From contig NZ_QGTD01000008.1 in the NCBI RefSeq assembly GCF_003176895.1, positions 62,001 through 126,000 on the forward strand: a DNA stretch of 64,000 nucleotides. The letters are read 5' to 3'. The stretch comes from Gracilibacillus dipsosauri (lineage in GTDB: Bacteria > Bacillota > Bacilli > Bacillales > Amphibacillaceae). The notes beneath the pieces were generated by a model. It was not told where the DNA came from, searched no databases, and worked only from the letters and a program-made list of their open reading frames with translations. Position numbers and translations under genes: made by a program. Shown here piece by piece: positions 25,816 to 36,765 of this stretch; the stretch's first letter is position 1, and the number at the start of each line of letters is the position of its first letter.

Positions 25816-25842
25816 AGAAGTAACCGAAAGGTAGGTGAAAGG

Positions 25843-26823
25843 ATGAAAGAGGAAAATCTTATAATATTTCCAAAGTGGAAGGACGATCTTGAAGGCAAAG
25901 CAAAATCAGCCATGCAAGAAAATGATTACAAAAAAGCTTATGATTACTTTCACCAGTTAACAGAAAACGGCGTTCACTCACATGAAGTACTCACAGGAAA
26001 ACTGATTTGTATGATGGAATTGAATATGGATGAAGAAGTTGAGTCGTTGTGTGAACAATTAATTGCTGAGAAGGACGACTATTACGCATCTTATGTACAT
26101 ATTTACGCAACCTTATTATTTCAAGCAAGTAAATATAAAGAAGTAATGTACTTAATTGAAAATGCCCTCCATGAAGGGATCATAACCGAAGCAATGGAAG
26201 AACAATTAAAGCAAATGTATCAATTAAGTAAAGAACTACAGCAACAAGAGGACAAGAAATCCTATCAAGAAGTGCTAAAAGTATTAAATGAGGCAATTGA
26301 CGCAAAAAACGATAGGCAACAATGGTATATGATTAAAAGGCTAGTGTCATTGAATATTCGTGAAGATATTCCACTTCTTAGGGAAATGTTAGTAACAAGT
26401 GATATCCATCCCGTAGTCAAAACAGCAATTTTAGAATTTTATCGAAAAGCTGATATAACCGATCATATCGAAATAGAAAAATTTCAGGTCAAAGATACCA
26501 TTCCAATAAATAACGCAACCATTTTTAATTTACAAAAATTCTATGATGGAGTGTACCAGTACTTAGAAGAGATCGAACAGAATGAACCAACAAATTTTCA
26601 AATGATCCAATTTATTCTTGAACGTTTTACTTATGTATATGTCCCTTTTTTACCACAAGAAGAAAATTATCAGTTGCTTGCGGAAGCATTAGAATACTAT
26701 GTGGATAGAAGCTTAGAAGTTTTTGATGCTCAGTCTGTGCTACAGGGGGAACGAATGAAGGAAGAATACATAAAAATGATTGATTTATCTGAAGCGCTAT
26801 ATGGTTCCATCTTAGATGTATAA
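25843..26823 (+). CDS. ysoA: TPR-like helical protein (YsoA-like)
   Basis: A 326-aa all-helical protein, with tetratricopeptide-like repeats in the first 150 residues (AKSAMQENDYKKAYDYFHQL and YKEVMYLIENALHEG units) and acidic composition. Position upstream of tig-clpX-lonA matches Bacillus ysoA, a TPR protein of unknown function. AAAGGTAGGTGAAAGG precedes the ATG. Confidence 0.78.
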   Translation: MKEENLIIFPKWKDDLEGKAKSAMQENDYKKAYDYFHQLTENGVHSHEVLTGKLICMMELNMDEEVESLCEQLIAEKDDYYASYVHIYATLLFQASKYKEVMYLIENALHEGIITEAMEEQLKQMYQLSKELQQQEDKKSYQEVLKVLNEAIDAKNDRQQWYMIKRLVSLNIREDIPLLREMLVTSDIHPVVKTAILEFYRKADITDHIEIEKFQVKDTIPINNATIFNLQKFYDGVYQYLEEIEQNEPTNFQMIQFILERFTYVYVPFLPQEENYQLLAEALEYYVDRSLEVFDAQSVLQGERMKEEYIKMIDLSEALYGSILDV

Positions 26824-26828
26824 AAATG

Positions 26829-26864
26829 ATTGATGCTTGTCAAAACAGTTCGACAAGCATCAAT
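26829..26864. terminator. Bidirectional terminator between convergent genes
   Basis: Perfect 13-bp stem ATTGATGCTTGTC / GACAAGCATCAAT between ysoA and the minus-strand gene at 26867. On the minus strand it is followed by CATTTTTATA. Confidence 0.8.
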
Positions 26865-26866
26865 CG

Positions 26867-27313
26867 TTATATAGTTAATCCTTTCTTTTTTGCGTCCTCA
26901 TCCAACAGACTTCCAATCGCTAGTCCTAGTCCTACACCAATTGGAATACCTAAAGCAAGATTATCGAATAAAAGTAACCCAAATACTACACCTAAACTTG
27001 TTCCAAGAGGCATATAAAGAGACAAATAATATCCTTTTTTCACTATTTTATGCTTTTTTGTTAAATGAGAAGTAATTTTCTTAACGAGGGAATGATAAGC
27101 GTTTATTGCTTCAGTTTGTTTTTCGCCTTCCTCGTCGCTTATTTTATCCAATGTTTTCTCGAATGCTATTAAATAATTTTGACAATGGTCACAAGTTTCA
27201 GAAAGTTGGTCCATTTTCTCCAGAATTTTTATATCTTTATCTGTCTGAAAGGTTTTTGCTTGCGTTAATTCTTCTAGTTGTTTAAGTGATGCTTTAGCAA
27301 AGGGATTTTTCAT
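26867..27313 (-). CDS. Hypothetical membrane-associated protein with glycine-rich tail
   Basis: A 148-aa protein: a helical, charged N-terminal 100 residues with CDHCQNY near 45, then a hydrophobic glycine-rich segment (LGTSLGVVFGLLLFDNLALGIPIGVGLGLAIGSLL cut into two helices) and a charged end. The ATG at 27313 has GGAGG eight bases upstream. No family recognised; a membrane-inserted helical hairpin is plausible. Confidence 0.6.
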   Translation of the reverse strand: MKNPFAKASLKQLEELTQAKTFQTDKDIKILEKMDQLSETCDHCQNYLIAFEKTLDKISDEEGEKQTEAINAYHSLVKKITSHLTKKHKIVKKGYYLSLYMPLGTSLGVVFGLLLFDNLALGIPIGVGLGLAIGSLLDEDAKKKGLTI

Positions 27314-27394
27314 GAAATCTACCTCCAAATGTCTATATATAGTATACGATTTATAAATGGGTTAGGTTTCAAAAAAATGAAGAGGAGGAAGTGT

Positions 27395-28033
27395 ATGACT
27401 AGTGAGCATGAATTAGGTAAGATAGTAATCCTTAATGGTCCGCCTCGATCTGGTAAGTCTACGATGGCTACTAAAATCCAGGAGCAATTGGGCGGTATTT
27501 GGATGAATTTCGGAGTCGACCAAATGATGAATATGACTCCAAAGCAATATCAGCCGGGAATTGGATTAAGGCCTGGTGGAGAGAGACCTGATTTAGAGCC
27601 AATTGTAGAAAAAATGTATCTATCTTTGTACCATTCTATTGCTAGCTTTAGTCGAACTGGCTTGAATGTTGTGGTTGATGTAGGTCATCATAATTTTTAT
27701 CGGAAGCCACTAAACCTACTTCCTAGATGTATGAAAATCCTAGAAAATCATCCTGTTGCTTTCGTAGGAGTTTTTTGTCAAATGGATGAGCTTATGAATA
27801 GAAGAATCAAAACATGGGGTAAGGGATATGATGAAAACGGCGAAGTACCTGAGCCAGTAGAGAGGTGGCAAAAGTTTGTTCACGAGCCTGGGATATATGA
27901 TTTAGAAATTAATACATCTATTTTGAATCCAGATGAAAGTGTTGCCAAAATTCAAAATATGCTAAGTCGTCAAACATTCGGTGTAGCAAAACAAGAAATT
28001 ATTAACGGAGGGAGTAAGCTTGGACAATATTAA
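27395..28033 (+). CDS. Chloramphenicol phosphotransferase-like P-loop kinase
   Basis: A 212-aa protein with Walker A LNGPPRSGKST near residue 13 and the CPT-family layout (GGIWMNFGVDQMM, GLRPGGERPDLEP, VVVDVGHHNF, VFCQMDELMNRR). Family members phosphorylate chloramphenicol or related alcohols; here a small-molecule kinase is the safe call. The ATG at 27395 with AGGAGGAAG is used; the frame extends upstream without support. It overlaps the next gene by 14 bases. Confidence 0.72.
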   Translation: MTSEHELGKIVILNGPPRSGKSTMATKIQEQLGGIWMNFGVDQMMNMTPKQYQPGIGLRPGGERPDLEPIVEKMYLSLYHSIASFSRTGLNVVVDVGHHNFYRKPLNLLPRCMKILENHPVAFVGVFCQMDELMNRRIKTWGKGYDENGEVPEPVERWQKFVHEPGIYDLEINTSILNPDESVAKIQNMLSRQTFGVAKQEIINGGSKLGQY

Positions 28034-28733
28034 GGTTATCCGTGAACAGGAGAGGAAATATCATGATGAATGTTATGAAAGCTATCAATTATTTGAACAA
28101 GGGTCCTGGTTACATAAGCCTGTAAAATCTTTAATGGATCTAATACCGCTTTTGGAAGACAAGGAGAACTTGAAAATTTTAGATTTAGGTGCAGGTGTAG
28201 GGAGAAACAGTATACCAATCGCAAAAGCTCTAAAGAAAAATGGAGTGAAAGTGGTTTGTGTCGATTTACTAGATTCTGCTATCAATCACTTGAGAAATAA
28301 TAGTAAACAACATGATGTTGAACAGGAAATTATTCCGGTAAAAGCCGACATCGATAATTATAAAATCTTTCAAGATACTTATGATCTTATCCTAGCTGTT
28401 TCTAGTTTAGAGCACATAAGTAATGAACCCATGCTAGACCAAGTTCTTGATCATGTGGCGGAGGGAACGAAAATCGGTGGAATAAATGGGATCATTATAA
28501 ATTCAGAAGTAAAAGAAATTGATCGTGAGACTGGCAAAAAGCTTGAAGCATTTATTGAACTGAATCTTTCTACCAAAGAAATAATCGAAAAGCTTAAAAA
28601 GCATTTTCATGATTGGAAATGGCTCAAACAAATAGTGAGACCACAGGAATATCTCATCAAAAGAGAAGAAAGAGAGGTTATATTAAAAACAAAGGCAATT
28701 ACATTTATCGCAAGGAAAGAAAGGGGTAATTGA
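28020..28733 (+). CDS. SAM-dependent methyltransferase
   Basis: A 237-aa class I methyltransferase: LKILDLGAGVGRNSIPIA is motif I, VVCVDLL ends strand 2, and LILAVSSLEHISNEP is motif IV. The TTG start at 28020 follows GGAGGG by about eight bases and lies inside the kinase gene upstream. The substrate is unknown. Confidence 0.75.
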   Translation: MDNIKVIREQERKYHDECYESYQLFEQGSWLHKPVKSLMDLIPLLEDKENLKILDLGAGVGRNSIPIAKALKKNGVKVVCVDLLDSAINHLRNNSKQHDVEQEIIPVKADIDNYKIFQDTYDLILAVSSLEHISNEPMLDQVLDHVAEGTKIGGINGIIINSEVKEIDRETGKKLEAFIELNLSTKEIIEKLKKHFHDWKWLKQIVRPQEYLIKREEREVILKTKAITFIARKERGN

Positions 28734-28734
28734 G

Positions 28735-29316
28735 ATGACTTCCGTTTGTTTAGTAAGACATGGGGAAACAGATTGGAATGCACAGGGGAAATTACAGGGA
28801 AAAACAGATATACCACTAAATCAGAATGGAATCAAGCAAGCAGAAGAATGCCGAAGTTATTTACAAGAATTTGATTGGGATCTTATTATTTCAAGTCCAT
28901 TAAAACGGGCTAAGTCAACAGCGGAGATTATTAATCAAGGTTTGAATATCGAACATATTGTGATGGCAGAGTTCTCGGAACGATCGTTTGGAGACGCAGA
29001 AGGAATGACGTTCGAAGAGAGGAATAATCGTTATCCTGACAGTAAGTATCCAAACATAGAATCCCGTAATGCTTTAAATAAACGAGTTATGGTAGGAATT
29101 GATCATATAATTGAACGATATGCTGGAAAAAAGATATTGTTAGTGGCACACGGTGGAGTGATTAATACTATTTTATCCATGTTCTCAGAAGGTGAGATCG
29201 GAGCAGGTAAAACAAGGCTTCTAAATGCTTGCATAAGTAATATTGAATACATTCAAGAAAAATGGCAAATCCATGATTATAATCAAGTGAATCATTTGAC
29301 GCCAAATAATAATTAA
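28735..29316 (+). CDS. Histidine phosphatase family protein (phosphoglycerate mutase-like)
   Basis: A 193-aa protein with the catalytic LVRHGETDWN (phospho-accepting His near residue 9), SSPLKRAKSTAEI, the acidic catalytic residue in FSERSFGDAEGM and the second His in LLVAHGGVI. It is a phosphatase of the cobalamin/PhoE-like broad-specificity branch. It starts one base after the methyltransferase stop, so the three genes from 27395 form an operon. Confidence 0.82.
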   Translation: MTSVCLVRHGETDWNAQGKLQGKTDIPLNQNGIKQAEECRSYLQEFDWDLIISSPLKRAKSTAEIINQGLNIEHIVMAEFSERSFGDAEGMTFEERNNRYPDSKYPNIESRNALNKRVMVGIDHIIERYAGKKILLVAHGGVINTILSMFSEGEIGAGKTRLLNACISNIEYIQEKWQIHDYNQVNHLTPNNN

Positions 29317-29639
29317 AGAAACATTAATATAGTCGAACTGGGTAGTCGAAAAAGCGGATTACTTCTTCAACTACACGTGAAACTCCTAATTACTTGTCTA
29401 TAGTCATCACTTTCGGAACGGTAACTGTATGTTCTAATAATATGGAAATTGTCCCCCTAGGGACAGGGAGAATAGCAGTGGCCATTTCATTGCAAAAATC
29501 ATGCGGATACATTATTATTATTGAAAGAAAATGCAATTATGTTATAATAAGATGGTTGCGATTTGCGTTCGGTCTATTATATGATGGTATATTGAATGAA
29601 CGTCAAATATACAGATTTATTTGTTGGAGGGAAATTTAC
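29317..29639 (+). promoter_or_regulatory. Leader and promoter region of tig
   Basis: A promoter with TTGAAA at 29521-29526, 16-base spacing and TATAAT at 29543-29548 with an extended -10 (TGT). A short hairpin TGTCCC / GGGACA lies at about 29449-29464. Nothing else is seen in the 323 bases. Confidence 0.65.
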
Positions 29640-30926
29640 ATGACAGCTAAATGGGAGAAACAAGAAGGTAATGTCGGTGTATTAACTGTCGAAGTTGATG
29701 CAGATAAATTTGATAGTGCCTTAGATCAAGCTTTTAAAAAGGTTGTAAAACAAGTACAAGTCCCTGGTTTCCGTAAAGGGAAAATGCCTAGAGGTTTATT
29801 TGAGAAACGCTTTGGTGTCGAATCTCTTTATCAAGATGCAGTAGATATTATCTTACCTGGTGAATATACAAATGCGATCGAAGAAACTGGAATCGAGCCT
29901 GTGGATCAACCAGAAGTAGATATCGAGCAGATTGAAAAAGGGAAAAACCTTATTTTTACAGCTAAAGTAACAGTAAAGCCAGAAGTTGAACTAGGAGATT
30001 ATAAAGGCCTAGAAGTAGAGGAAGAAAGTACAGAAATTACAGATGAAGATGTCGAAAATGATTTAAAACAGCAACAAGAACAGCAAGCAGAACTAGTTGT
30101 TAAAGAAGAAGGTACAGTCGAAGACGGTGACACAGCTGTTATTGACTTTGAAGGTTTTGTTGATGGTGAAGCATTTGAGGGTGGTAAAGGCGAAAATCAT
30201 TCTCTTGAAATCGGATCTGGTTCTTTCATACCAGGTTTTGAAGAACAACTAGTTGGTAAAAAAGTAGGTGAGGATGTAGAAGTACAGGTTACTTTCCCAG
30301 AAGAATATCATGCAGAAGACCTTGCTGGAAAAGAAGCAACTTTCAAAGTGAAAATTCATGAAATTAAGGCTAAAGAATTACCTGAGCTTGATGATGAATT
30401 TGCTAAAGATGTAGATGACGAAGTGGAATCTCTTGATGAGTTAAAAGAGAAGACTAAGAAACGTCTACAGGAGCAAAAAGAAAATGAAGTGGAAAACAAT
30501 AAAAGGGAAGCATTAATTCAACAAGCTTCTGATAATGCAGAAGTTGAAATTCCAGAAGCTATGGTCAACTCTGAATTAGATCGTATGCTTCAAGAATTTG
30601 AACAAAGATTACAAATGCAAGGCATGACACTAGATATGTACTTCCAATTCTCTGGTCAAGACGAAGATGCGTTAAAAGAGCAAATGAAAGAAGATGCTGA
30701 AAAACGTGTGAAAACGAACTTAACCCTTGAAGCTATAGCGAATGCAGAGAATGTAGAAGTAACGGAAGAAGATATTGAAAAAGAGTTAGAATCTATGGCT
30801 TCTACGTACAATATGGAATTAGACCAAATCAAACAAGCACTTGGTGGAAATACACAAGGACTAAAAGACGATTTGAAATTCAAAAAAGCGATTGATGTAC
30901 TTGTGGAAAATAGTAAGACAAAATAA
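29640..30926 (+). CDS. tig: Trigger factor
   Basis: Ribosome-bound chaperone and prolyl isomerase for nascent chains. The 428-aa protein has the ribosome-docking loop GFRKGKMPR near residue 45, the FKBP-type PPIase domain (about 150-245, [20 protein letters not shown] ... [11 protein letters not shown]) and a long helical C-terminal chaperone domain. The true start is the ATG at 29640 with TGGAGGG; the frame upstream is non-coding leader. Upstream of clpX and lonA as in Bacillus. Confidence 0.95.
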   Translation: MTAKWEKQEGNVGVLTVEVDADKFDSALDQAFKKVVKQVQVPGFRKGKMPRGLFEKRFGVESLYQDAVDIILPGEYTNAIEETGIEPVDQPEVDIEQIEKGKNLIFTAKVTVKPEVELGDYKGLEVEEESTEITDEDVENDLKQQQEQQAELVVKEEGTVEDGDTAVIDFEGFVDGEAFEGGKGENHSLEIGSGSFIPGFEEQLVGKKVGEDVEVQVTFPEEYHAEDLAGKEATFKVKIHEIKAKELPELDDEFAKDVDDEVESLDELKEKTKKRLQEQKENEVENNKREALIQQASDNAEVEIPEAMVNSELDRMLQEFEQRLQMQGMTLDMYFQFSGQDEDALKEQMKEDAEKRVKTNLTLEAIANAENVEVTEEDIEKELESMASTYNMELDQIKQALGGNTQGLKDDLKFKKAIDVLVENSKTK

Positions 30927-30934
30927 TATAACAT

Positions 30935-30988
30935 AGAAAAACTCGGCATTCGCCTCGTTTAATAGCGAGTTCCAAGTTTTTCTTATAC
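30935..30988 (+). terminator. tig terminator, also copy A of a dispersed hairpin repeat
   Basis: Outer stem AGAAAAACT / AGTTTTTCT with GG/CC and an inner hairpin CTCG / CGAG. It shares its sequence style (GGCATTC...CAAGTTTTTCT) with the elements at 32788 and 46615. Confidence 0.7.
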
Positions 30989-31035
30989 TATTCACAAATA
31001 AAAATCTTATAATTTCTGATAGTATAGATAAAAAC

Positions 31036-31069
31036 AGAAAACAAGGTGCGAAGTCGCGCCTTGTTTTCT
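31036..31069 (+). terminator. Strong hairpin in the tig-clpX gap
   Basis: Fifteen-base stem AGAAAACAAGGTGCG / CGCGCCTTGTTTTCT (one wobble) with loop AAGT. It has no pure T tract but ends in TTGTTTTCTCTCC. Confidence 0.7.
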
Positions 31070-31377
31070 CTCCATTATAAGGAATTTACTTTTTGTGATA
31101 TACATAACGACTTTTTTACATATACTATAGACAATACTTCATCACCATACATAAGAACATACGGTTTGTAATCAGTAAGAATAACTGGTACGATTGAACG
31201 GCATATAAATATGGTATGTATAGTAGAAGGTCTCCGCTCCCATATTAATGGGCAAGGGATCAGCTAGAAAGTGTTTTACTTTTTAATTTGCTTACAATTT
31301 GATATGATTGGCTAAAGTAATTAAAAACTTTGCATTTCAGGAAAGAAATGATATTTTTTGGATAAGGGGTGAAGGGC
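31070..31377 (+). promoter_or_regulatory. clpX upstream region
   Basis: No gene. A TATGAT box at about 31303 with TTTTAA upstream is a weak promoter candidate. CATTTC / GAAATG at about 31333-31350 forms a small hairpin followed by ATATTTTTT just before the clpX ribosome site. No CtsR- or HrcA-type operator was recognised. Confidence 0.4.
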
Positions 31378-32652
31378 ATGTATAAGTTTAATGAAGAAAA
31401 AGGTCAATTAAAGTGCTCATTCTGTGGGAAAAGTCAAGACCAGGTTCGTAAGCTTGTCGCAGGACCAGGTGTTTATATATGTGATGAATGTATCGAATTA
31501 TGTACGGAAATTGTAGAAGAAGAATTAGGGGTAGATGAAGAAGTTGAATATAAGGACATTCCGAAGCCTCAAGAGATTTGTGATATTTTAGATGATTATG
31601 TAATCGGGCAGGAGAAAGCAAAAAAGAATTTATCCGTAGCTGTCTATAATCATTATAAACGTATTAATTCTCCGAAATCGAAAGATGATGTGGAATTAGC
31701 TAAAAGTAATATTGCGATGATTGGACCAACAGGTAGTGGTAAAACATTACTTGCTCAAACATTGGCCCGTATTTTAAATGTTCCGTTTGCTATTGCTGAC
31801 GCTACTTCTCTTACGGAGGCAGGCTATGTTGGGGAAGATGTAGAGAATATTTTACTAAAACTGATTCAAGCTGCAGATTACGATGTGGAAAAGGCAGAAA
31901 AAGGCATTATTTACATTGATGAGATTGATAAAGTGGCGCGTAAGTCAGAAAATCCATCCATTACTCGAGATGTGTCTGGAGAAGGTGTACAGCAGGCATT
32001 ACTTAAGATTTTGGAAGGTACGGTGGCAAGTGTCCCACCTCAAGGTGGTAGAAAGCATCCACATCAAGAATTTATTCAGATTGATACGACCAATATTTTA
32101 TTCATATGTGGTGGCGCATTTGATGGGATTGAACAAATTATCAAACGTCGTCTAGGCAAGAAAGTTATCGGCTTCGGAGCAGATGCTGATAATCAAGAAT
32201 TAGATAAAGCTACACTTCTATCGAAGGTTCTTCCAGAGGATTTATTACGTTTTGGATTAATTCCAGAATTTATAGGACGTCTTCCGGTTATTGGAAGCTT
32301 AGAACCATTAGATGAAGCTGCATTAGTAGAAATCCTGACCAAACCAAAAAATGCATTAGTAAAACAATATAATAAGCTGTTTGAAATCGACGGTGTAGAA
32401 TTAGAGTTTGAAGAAGGTGCCTTAGAAGAAGTAGCGAAGAAAGCTATTGAACGTAAGACGGGGGCACGTGGATTACGCTCTATATTAGAAGGGATCATGC
32501 TAGAAGTGATGTTTGATCTCCCTTCACGTGATGATATTAAGAAATGCGTCATCACAAAGGAGACAGTAGCTAATGAAGGTAATCCGAAGCTCATTCACGA
32601 AGACGGTTCTGTAATTGATCAAGATAAGCAATCACCAAAGGAAAGTGCATAG
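31378..32652 (+). CDS. clpX: ATP-dependent Clp protease ATP-binding subunit ClpX
   Basis: Hexameric AAA+ unfoldase that feeds ClpP. The 424-aa protein has the N-terminal zinc domain (CSFCGK ... CDEC), Walker A GPTGSGKT near residue 120, Walker [10 protein letters not shown] near 182, the pore-2/RKH loop [10 protein letters not shown] and the sensor/IGF-type IGFGAD region. The ATG at 31378 with GGGGTGA is preferred to the GTG at 31369. Confidence 0.96.
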   Translation: MYKFNEEKGQLKCSFCGKSQDQVRKLVAGPGVYICDECIELCTEIVEEELGVDEEVEYKDIPKPQEICDILDDYVIGQEKAKKNLSVAVYNHYKRINSPKSKDDVELAKSNIAMIGPTGSGKTLLAQTLARILNVPFAIADATSLTEAGYVGEDVENILLKLIQAADYDVEKAEKGIIYIDEIDKVARKSENPSITRDVSGEGVQQALLKILEGTVASVPPQGGRKHPHQEFIQIDTTNILFICGGAFDGIEQIIKRRLGKKVIGFGADADNQELDKATLLSKVLPEDLLRFGLIPEFIGRLPVIGSLEPLDEAALVEILTKPKNALVKQYNKLFEIDGVELEFEEGALEEVAKKAIERKTGARGLRSILEGIMLEVMFDLPSRDDIKKCVITKETVANEGNPKLIHEDGSVIDQDKQSPKESA

Positions 32653-32660
32653 TAGGAATC

Positions 32661-32696
32661 AAAAATCCCTTGTCTCAGTGAACAAGGGATTTTTGT
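32661..32696 (+). terminator. clpX terminator
   Basis: Stem AAAAATCCCTTGT / ACAAGGGATTTTT with an eight-base loop and a TTTTTGTTT tail. Confidence 0.9.
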
Positions 32697-32787
32697 TTGA
32701 GCATAAGTTCCTGGAAGATAGGAAAAACTATCTCAGACAAGGTAATTTTATTTTATAAGTTAGAGAAAATTTCTACACAGCAGAAGT

Positions 32788-32873
32788 TCGACGTAGCTGA
32801 AATTTTAAGCTACCAAGTATAAGCAAAACTAGGCATTCTCTAAAGGTGAGTGAATGCAAGTTTTTCTAATAGA
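32788..32873 (+). repeat. Dispersed intergenic repeat, copy B
   Basis: Aligns over about 85 bases with 46615-46704: GACNNAGC, AATTTT, AGTATAAG, GCAT, CTAAAGG, GAATGC and AGTTTTTCTAATA occur in the same order. The 3' part folds into a hairpin like the tig terminator. Together with 30935 this is a three-member family in the window. Confidence 0.6.
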
Positions 32874-33067
32874 AAATAAGAACGATTATTTTTTAGGAGG
32901 ATATACATAAAGATTTACAAAAACCCTTATTTTCTTTAAACTAAGTACAATAGAGAGGTTGAACTAGGGAAAGATAACGATAGAGGGACAAGCTATTGCT
33001 AACAATATTGGCATACAAGCTAACATTACTCTTAATCGACATCTAGTAATTTTGACGGAGGTGCCAA

Positions 33068-35401
33068 ATGACAGAGAAGAACTTTTTACATATACCTTTA
33101 TTACCACTAAGGGGATTAATTGTATTTCCTAGCATGGTTATTCATTTGGATGTTGGCCGAGAGAAATCGATTCAATCATTAGAAAAGGCAATGATGAATG
33201 ATCAGAAAATTCTTTTAGCCGCCCAAAAGGAAAGTGCCATAGACGAACCTAAGAAAGATGATATATATACTATTGGTACAGTAGCAAAAGTAAATCAAAT
33301 GTTAAAGTTACCTAATGGAACCATGCGTGTCCTAGTAGAAGGACTTTATCGTGCTAAAATTGAATCTTTTATTCAAGAGGAAAAACAATTCTTTGTTGAA
33401 ATTGTAAAACTTGAGGACGTCCATGTTGATCCAGTAGAAGAGGATGCATTCATGCGTACACTACTCGAACAATTTGAACATTACACACGAATTTCGAAAA
33501 AAATTAGTAAAGAAACGTTGGCAACAGTACTCGATATTGAAGAGCCAGCGCAATTTTCAGATATGGTTGCATCCCATATAACCCTAAAAATGTCTGATAA
33601 ACAGCTCCTTTTAGAAACTGTTGGTGTAAAAGAACGTTTAAAAAAATTATTAGATATTATCTCTAATGAGAAGGAAGTATTGGAATTAGAGCGAAAAATC
33701 GGGCAACGTGTCAAAAAATCTATGGAAGATACGCAAAAGGAATATTATTTACGAGAACAAATGAAAGCTATTCAGAAGGAGCTCGGCGACAAGGATGGGA
33801 AAACTGGTGAAATTGCTAATTTAAAAAAGCAGCTCGAGGAAAAGGAGTTACCAGATAGAGTGGAAAAGGTAGCACTTAAAGAGTTAGATCGTTATGAACG
33901 AATTCCTCAAAGCTCAGCAGAAAGTTCGGTTATCCGTACGTATATTGAATGGATTCTCGCACTTCCCTGGAACGAAGAAACGGAAGACAATTTAGAAATT
34001 AATAATGCTGAAAAAATATTAGATGAGGATCATTATGGTTTAGAAAAGGTAAAGGAAAGAGTGCTCGAGTATTTAGCTGTTCAACAGCTGACGAATTCAT
34101 TAAAAGGTCCCATTTTATGTCTTGTAGGCCCACCAGGAGTAGGAAAAACCTCTTTAGCTCGTTCCATTGCGCGAGCGATTGATCGTCATTTTGTTCGAAT
34201 TTCTTTAGGTGGTGTGCGTGACGAGGCTGAAATTCGTGGGCATAGAAGAACATATGTCGGTGCAATGCCAGGTAGAATTATTCAAGGAATGAAAAAAGCC
34301 AATACGATTAATCCGGTCTTTTTATTAGACGAAATTGATAAAATGTCTAATGATTTTCGAGGCGACCCTTCTGCTGCGATGCTAGAAGTATTAGATCCAG
34401 AACAAAATCATACGTTTAGTGATCATTACCTAGAAGAAACCTACGATCTGTCTAAGGTTATGTTTATTGCAACAGCAAATAACCTATCGACAATACCACG
34501 ACCATTATTAGATCGAATGGAGATTATCTCCATAGCTGGATATACGGAGCTAGAGAAAATGTATATAGCAAAAGAACATTTATTGCCAAAACAAATCAAA
34601 GAGAATGGTCTGAAAAAAGGCAATATCCAACTAAGAGATGATGCTTTGCTTAAGTTGATTCGCTTATATACGAGAGAAGCAGGAGTCCGTGGATTAGAAC
34701 GGCAATTGGCATCAGTTTGCCGCAAAGCTGCTAAGATTATTGTGTCAAAGAAAAAACAGCGGGTTATTGTGACAGGAAAGCAGCTTGAGGGTATTTTGGG
34801 AAAACCGAAATTCCGATATGGATTAATGGAAGTAGAGGATCAAGTAGGTGCTGCAACAGGTCTTGCCTATACTTCTGCTGGTGGCGATATTTTGTCAATA
34901 GAGGTTAGCCTTTCAGAAGGAAAAGGAAAGCTAACGTTAACTGGTAAGCTTGGTGACGTTATGAAGGAATCTGCACAAGCGGCATTTAGCTATATTCGTT
35001 CAAAGGCAGATGAGTTAAATATTGATCCGAAATTCCATGAGAAAAAAGATATTCATATCCATGTTCCAGAGGGGGCAACTCCAAAGGATGGACCTTCAGC
35101 AGGTATTACGATGGCGACTGCGTTAGTTTCTGCATTGACTGGAAGAGCGGTGCGTAAAGAGGTAGGAATGACAGGAGAAATCACGTTAAGAGGTAGAGTA
35201 TTACCAATTGGTGGTCTCAAGGAAAAATCTTTAAGTGCTCATCGTGCAGGTATCAAAACGATTATTATTCCGAAGGATAATGAGAAGGATTTAGAGGACA
35301 TACCAGAAAGTGTTCGTCAGGAACTTACTTTTATTCCAGTAGACCATCTTGATACAGTGCTTGAATATGCACTACTGGAGGGGAACAATGAAGGTAAATA
35401 A
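33068..35401 (+). CDS. lonA: ATP-dependent endopeptidase La (LonA)
   Basis: A 777-aa Lon protease: N-terminal substrate domain (1-200), coiled-coil linker, AAA+ module with GPPGVGKTS near residue 355 and [11 protein letters not shown] near 420, and the C-terminal protease with the Ser-Lys dyad in [10 protein letters not shown] (Ser near 680) and [14 protein letters not shown] (Lys near 721). It degrades damaged and regulatory proteins. GGAGGTG precedes the ATG. Its end overlaps engB by 14 bases. Confidence 0.96.
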   Translation: MTEKNFLHIPLLPLRGLIVFPSMVIHLDVGREKSIQSLEKAMMNDQKILLAAQKESAIDEPKKDDIYTIGTVAKVNQMLKLPNGTMRVLVEGLYRAKIESFIQEEKQFFVEIVKLEDVHVDPVEEDAFMRTLLEQFEHYTRISKKISKETLATVLDIEEPAQFSDMVASHITLKMSDKQLLLETVGVKERLKKLLDIISNEKEVLELERKIGQRVKKSMEDTQKEYYLREQMKAIQKELGDKDGKTGEIANLKKQLEEKELPDRVEKVALKELDRYERIPQSSAESSVIRTYIEWILALPWNEETEDNLEINNAEKILDEDHYGLEKVKERVLEYLAVQQLTNSLKGPILCLVGPPGVGKTSLARSIARAIDRHFVRISLGGVRDEAEIRGHRRTYVGAMPGRIIQGMKKANTINPVFLLDEIDKMSNDFRGDPSAAMLEVLDPEQNHTFSDHYLEETYDLSKVMFIATANNLSTIPRPLLDRMEIISIAGYTELEKMYIAKEHLLPKQIKENGLKKGNIQLRDDALLKLIRLYTREAGVRGLERQLASVCRKAAKIIVSKKKQRVIVTGKQLEGILGKPKFRYGLMEVEDQVGAATGLAYTSAGGDILSIEVSLSEGKGKLTLTGKLGDVMKESAQAAFSYIRSKADELNIDPKFHEKKDIHIHVPEGATPKDGPSAGITMATALVSALTGRAVRKEVGMTGEITLRGRVLPIGGLKEKSLSAHRAGIKTIIIPKDNEKDLEDIPESVRQELTFIPVDHLDTVLEYALLEGNNEGK

Positions 35402-35969
35402 AGCAGAAATAGTCATCAGTGCCGTTTCACCAAAACAATATCCACAGGATCGACTGTCTGAAATTGCATTGGCAGGGAGGTCAAATGTTGGAAAATCATC
35501 CTTTATTAATCGCTTAATTCATCGTAAAAATTTAGCTAGAACTTCTTCCAAGCCAGGGAAAACTCAAACATTAAACTTTTATCGGATTAACGAGAAGTTT
35601 TATTTCGTAGATGTACCAGGCTATGGTTATGCAAAGGTTTCGAAAAAAGAACGTGAAAAATGGGGCAAAATGATGGAGGAATATTTTGCCCTTAGAGATA
35701 CATTGAAGTTAGCTACTTTAATTATAGATATCAGACATAAGCCTACAGATGATGATGTAATGATGTATGAATTTTTAAAACATTACCAGCTTCCAGTTCT
35801 AGTGGTTGCTACAAAGTTAGATAAGATTCCAAAAAACAAAAAAAGTGCTCACCTCGAGCAGGTGATTCAAACACTAGACTTAGATCCAGAAGACACGGTG
35901 ATCCCTTTTTCTTCAGAAACGGGTGAAGGTAAAGAAGATGTCTGGCATTACCTTGAACAATATCTATAA
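35388..35969 (+). CDS. engB: Ribosome biogenesis GTPase EngB (YsxC)
   Basis: Essential GTPase for large-subunit assembly. The 193-aa protein shows the P-loop GRSNVGKSS near residue 29, G3 DVPGYG near 75, G4 TKLD near 143 and the SSETGEG G5 region. The ATG at 35388 lies inside the 3' end of lonA and follows GGAGGGG, so the two are translationally coupled. Confidence 0.94.
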   Translation: MKVNKAEIVISAVSPKQYPQDRLSEIALAGRSNVGKSSFINRLIHRKNLARTSSKPGKTQTLNFYRINEKFYFVDVPGYGYAKVSKKEREKWGKMMEEYFALRDTLKLATLIIDIRHKPTDDDVMMYEFLKHYQLPVLVVATKLDKIPKNKKSAHLEQVIQTLDLDPEDTVIPFSSETGEGKEDVWHYLEQYL

Positions 35970-36056
35970 CTATAGATAGATAAGGAGTTTCTTCATTGAT
36001 AAAGTTTCAAATAACGCTAAATAATGCGTGTGGAACATAATTATAATAGCGTACAT

Positions 36057-36092
36057 AAAAAAGACGAACGTTATCAAATCGTTCGTCTTTTT
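36057..36092. terminator. Bidirectional terminator between engB and the convergent gene
   Basis: Stem AAAAAGACGAACG / CGTTCGTCTTTTT with T tracts on both strands. Confidence 0.9.
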
Positions 36093-36111
36093 CTTTTGAT
36101 TATACGGCGAT

Positions 36112-36591
36112 TTATTTTTTTCTCCATAGCATATAAATACCGATAGTAATTAATAATAATGGCCAAAATCTTTCGATAAACACCATACCTTCATGAATCC
36201 AGCTAAACCAACTCGGCTTATTGTCCACATACACGGCAAATACCGCAATGGCTAATAGAATTAAACCAGGTAAAAGCCCCGTTTTTGTTTTAAAATATCG
36301 GATAAGAAACGCGATCGAAATAATAAAAGGGTAAACGCCCCAGTGGTCAATCCAAAACGGATAGTGATTCAAACCATGGAAGTGAATTCCAAGGCCTAAT
36401 AATATGACACCAGGTACCACACTACTAAAATCCTTTGCTCGAAAGGAATAAATTAGGAAAGCAGCTCCAAGTAATATGAGTAAGGTTGGCCAAGAATAAA
36501 AATCAGTAAGGATAGGTAATTTTAGTTCTCTTAATAAAAAGAAAATACCTATTCCAATAAACAAATATGCAACTAAGCCATTCTTTTTCAA
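36112..36591 (-). CDS. Membrane protein with LiaI/LiaF-like transmembrane region
   Basis: A 159-aa protein with about five or six membrane segments. The repeated layout (IGIGIFFLLRELKLP, WPTLLILLGAAFLIYSF, VPGVILLGLGIHFHGL, WPLLLITIGIYMLW) matches the LiaI-LiaF-like/DUF5668 type, found in cell-envelope stress proteins. It is divergent from hemA and convergent to engB. The cytoplasmic LiaF C-domain is absent. Role unknown. Confidence 0.7.
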   Translation of the reverse strand: MKKNGLVAYLFIGIGIFFLLRELKLPILTDFYSWPTLLILLGAAFLIYSFRAKDFSSVVPGVILLGLGIHFHGLNHYPFWIDHWGVYPFIISIAFLIRYFKTKTGLLPGLILLAIAVFAVYVDNKPSWFSWIHEGMVFIERFWPLLLITIGIYMLWRKK

Positions 36592-36607
36592 CTAAATCGC
36601 TCCTAGA

Positions 36608-36622
36608 TTAAAATAATTATTA
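36608..36622. promoter_or_regulatory. Candidate PerR/Fur-type box
   Basis: TTAAAATAATTATTA matches 13 of 15 positions of the PerR consensus TTATAATNATTATAA. In Bacillus subtilis hemA belongs to the PerR regulon. Here the box is about 200 bases upstream of hemA and just behind the minus-strand gene start, so it may serve either. Confidence 0.35.
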
Positions 36623-36765
36623 ATTTAGATTAATTTCTTGCTTATATGTCTTGGTTATGTTAAAGTACTATTGACAAAAGAGATGAATGGAACAAACAAA
36701 GTATATTTTAACATACTTTATTCTAACACTGTTCATAATTTCATCACGATTTAATAAAAAATTCA

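Noticed and set aside
29394-29639. N-terminal extension of trigger factor
   Set aside because: The extra 82 codons contain the promoter and leader; the ATG at 29640 has a strong ribosome site and gives the family start.
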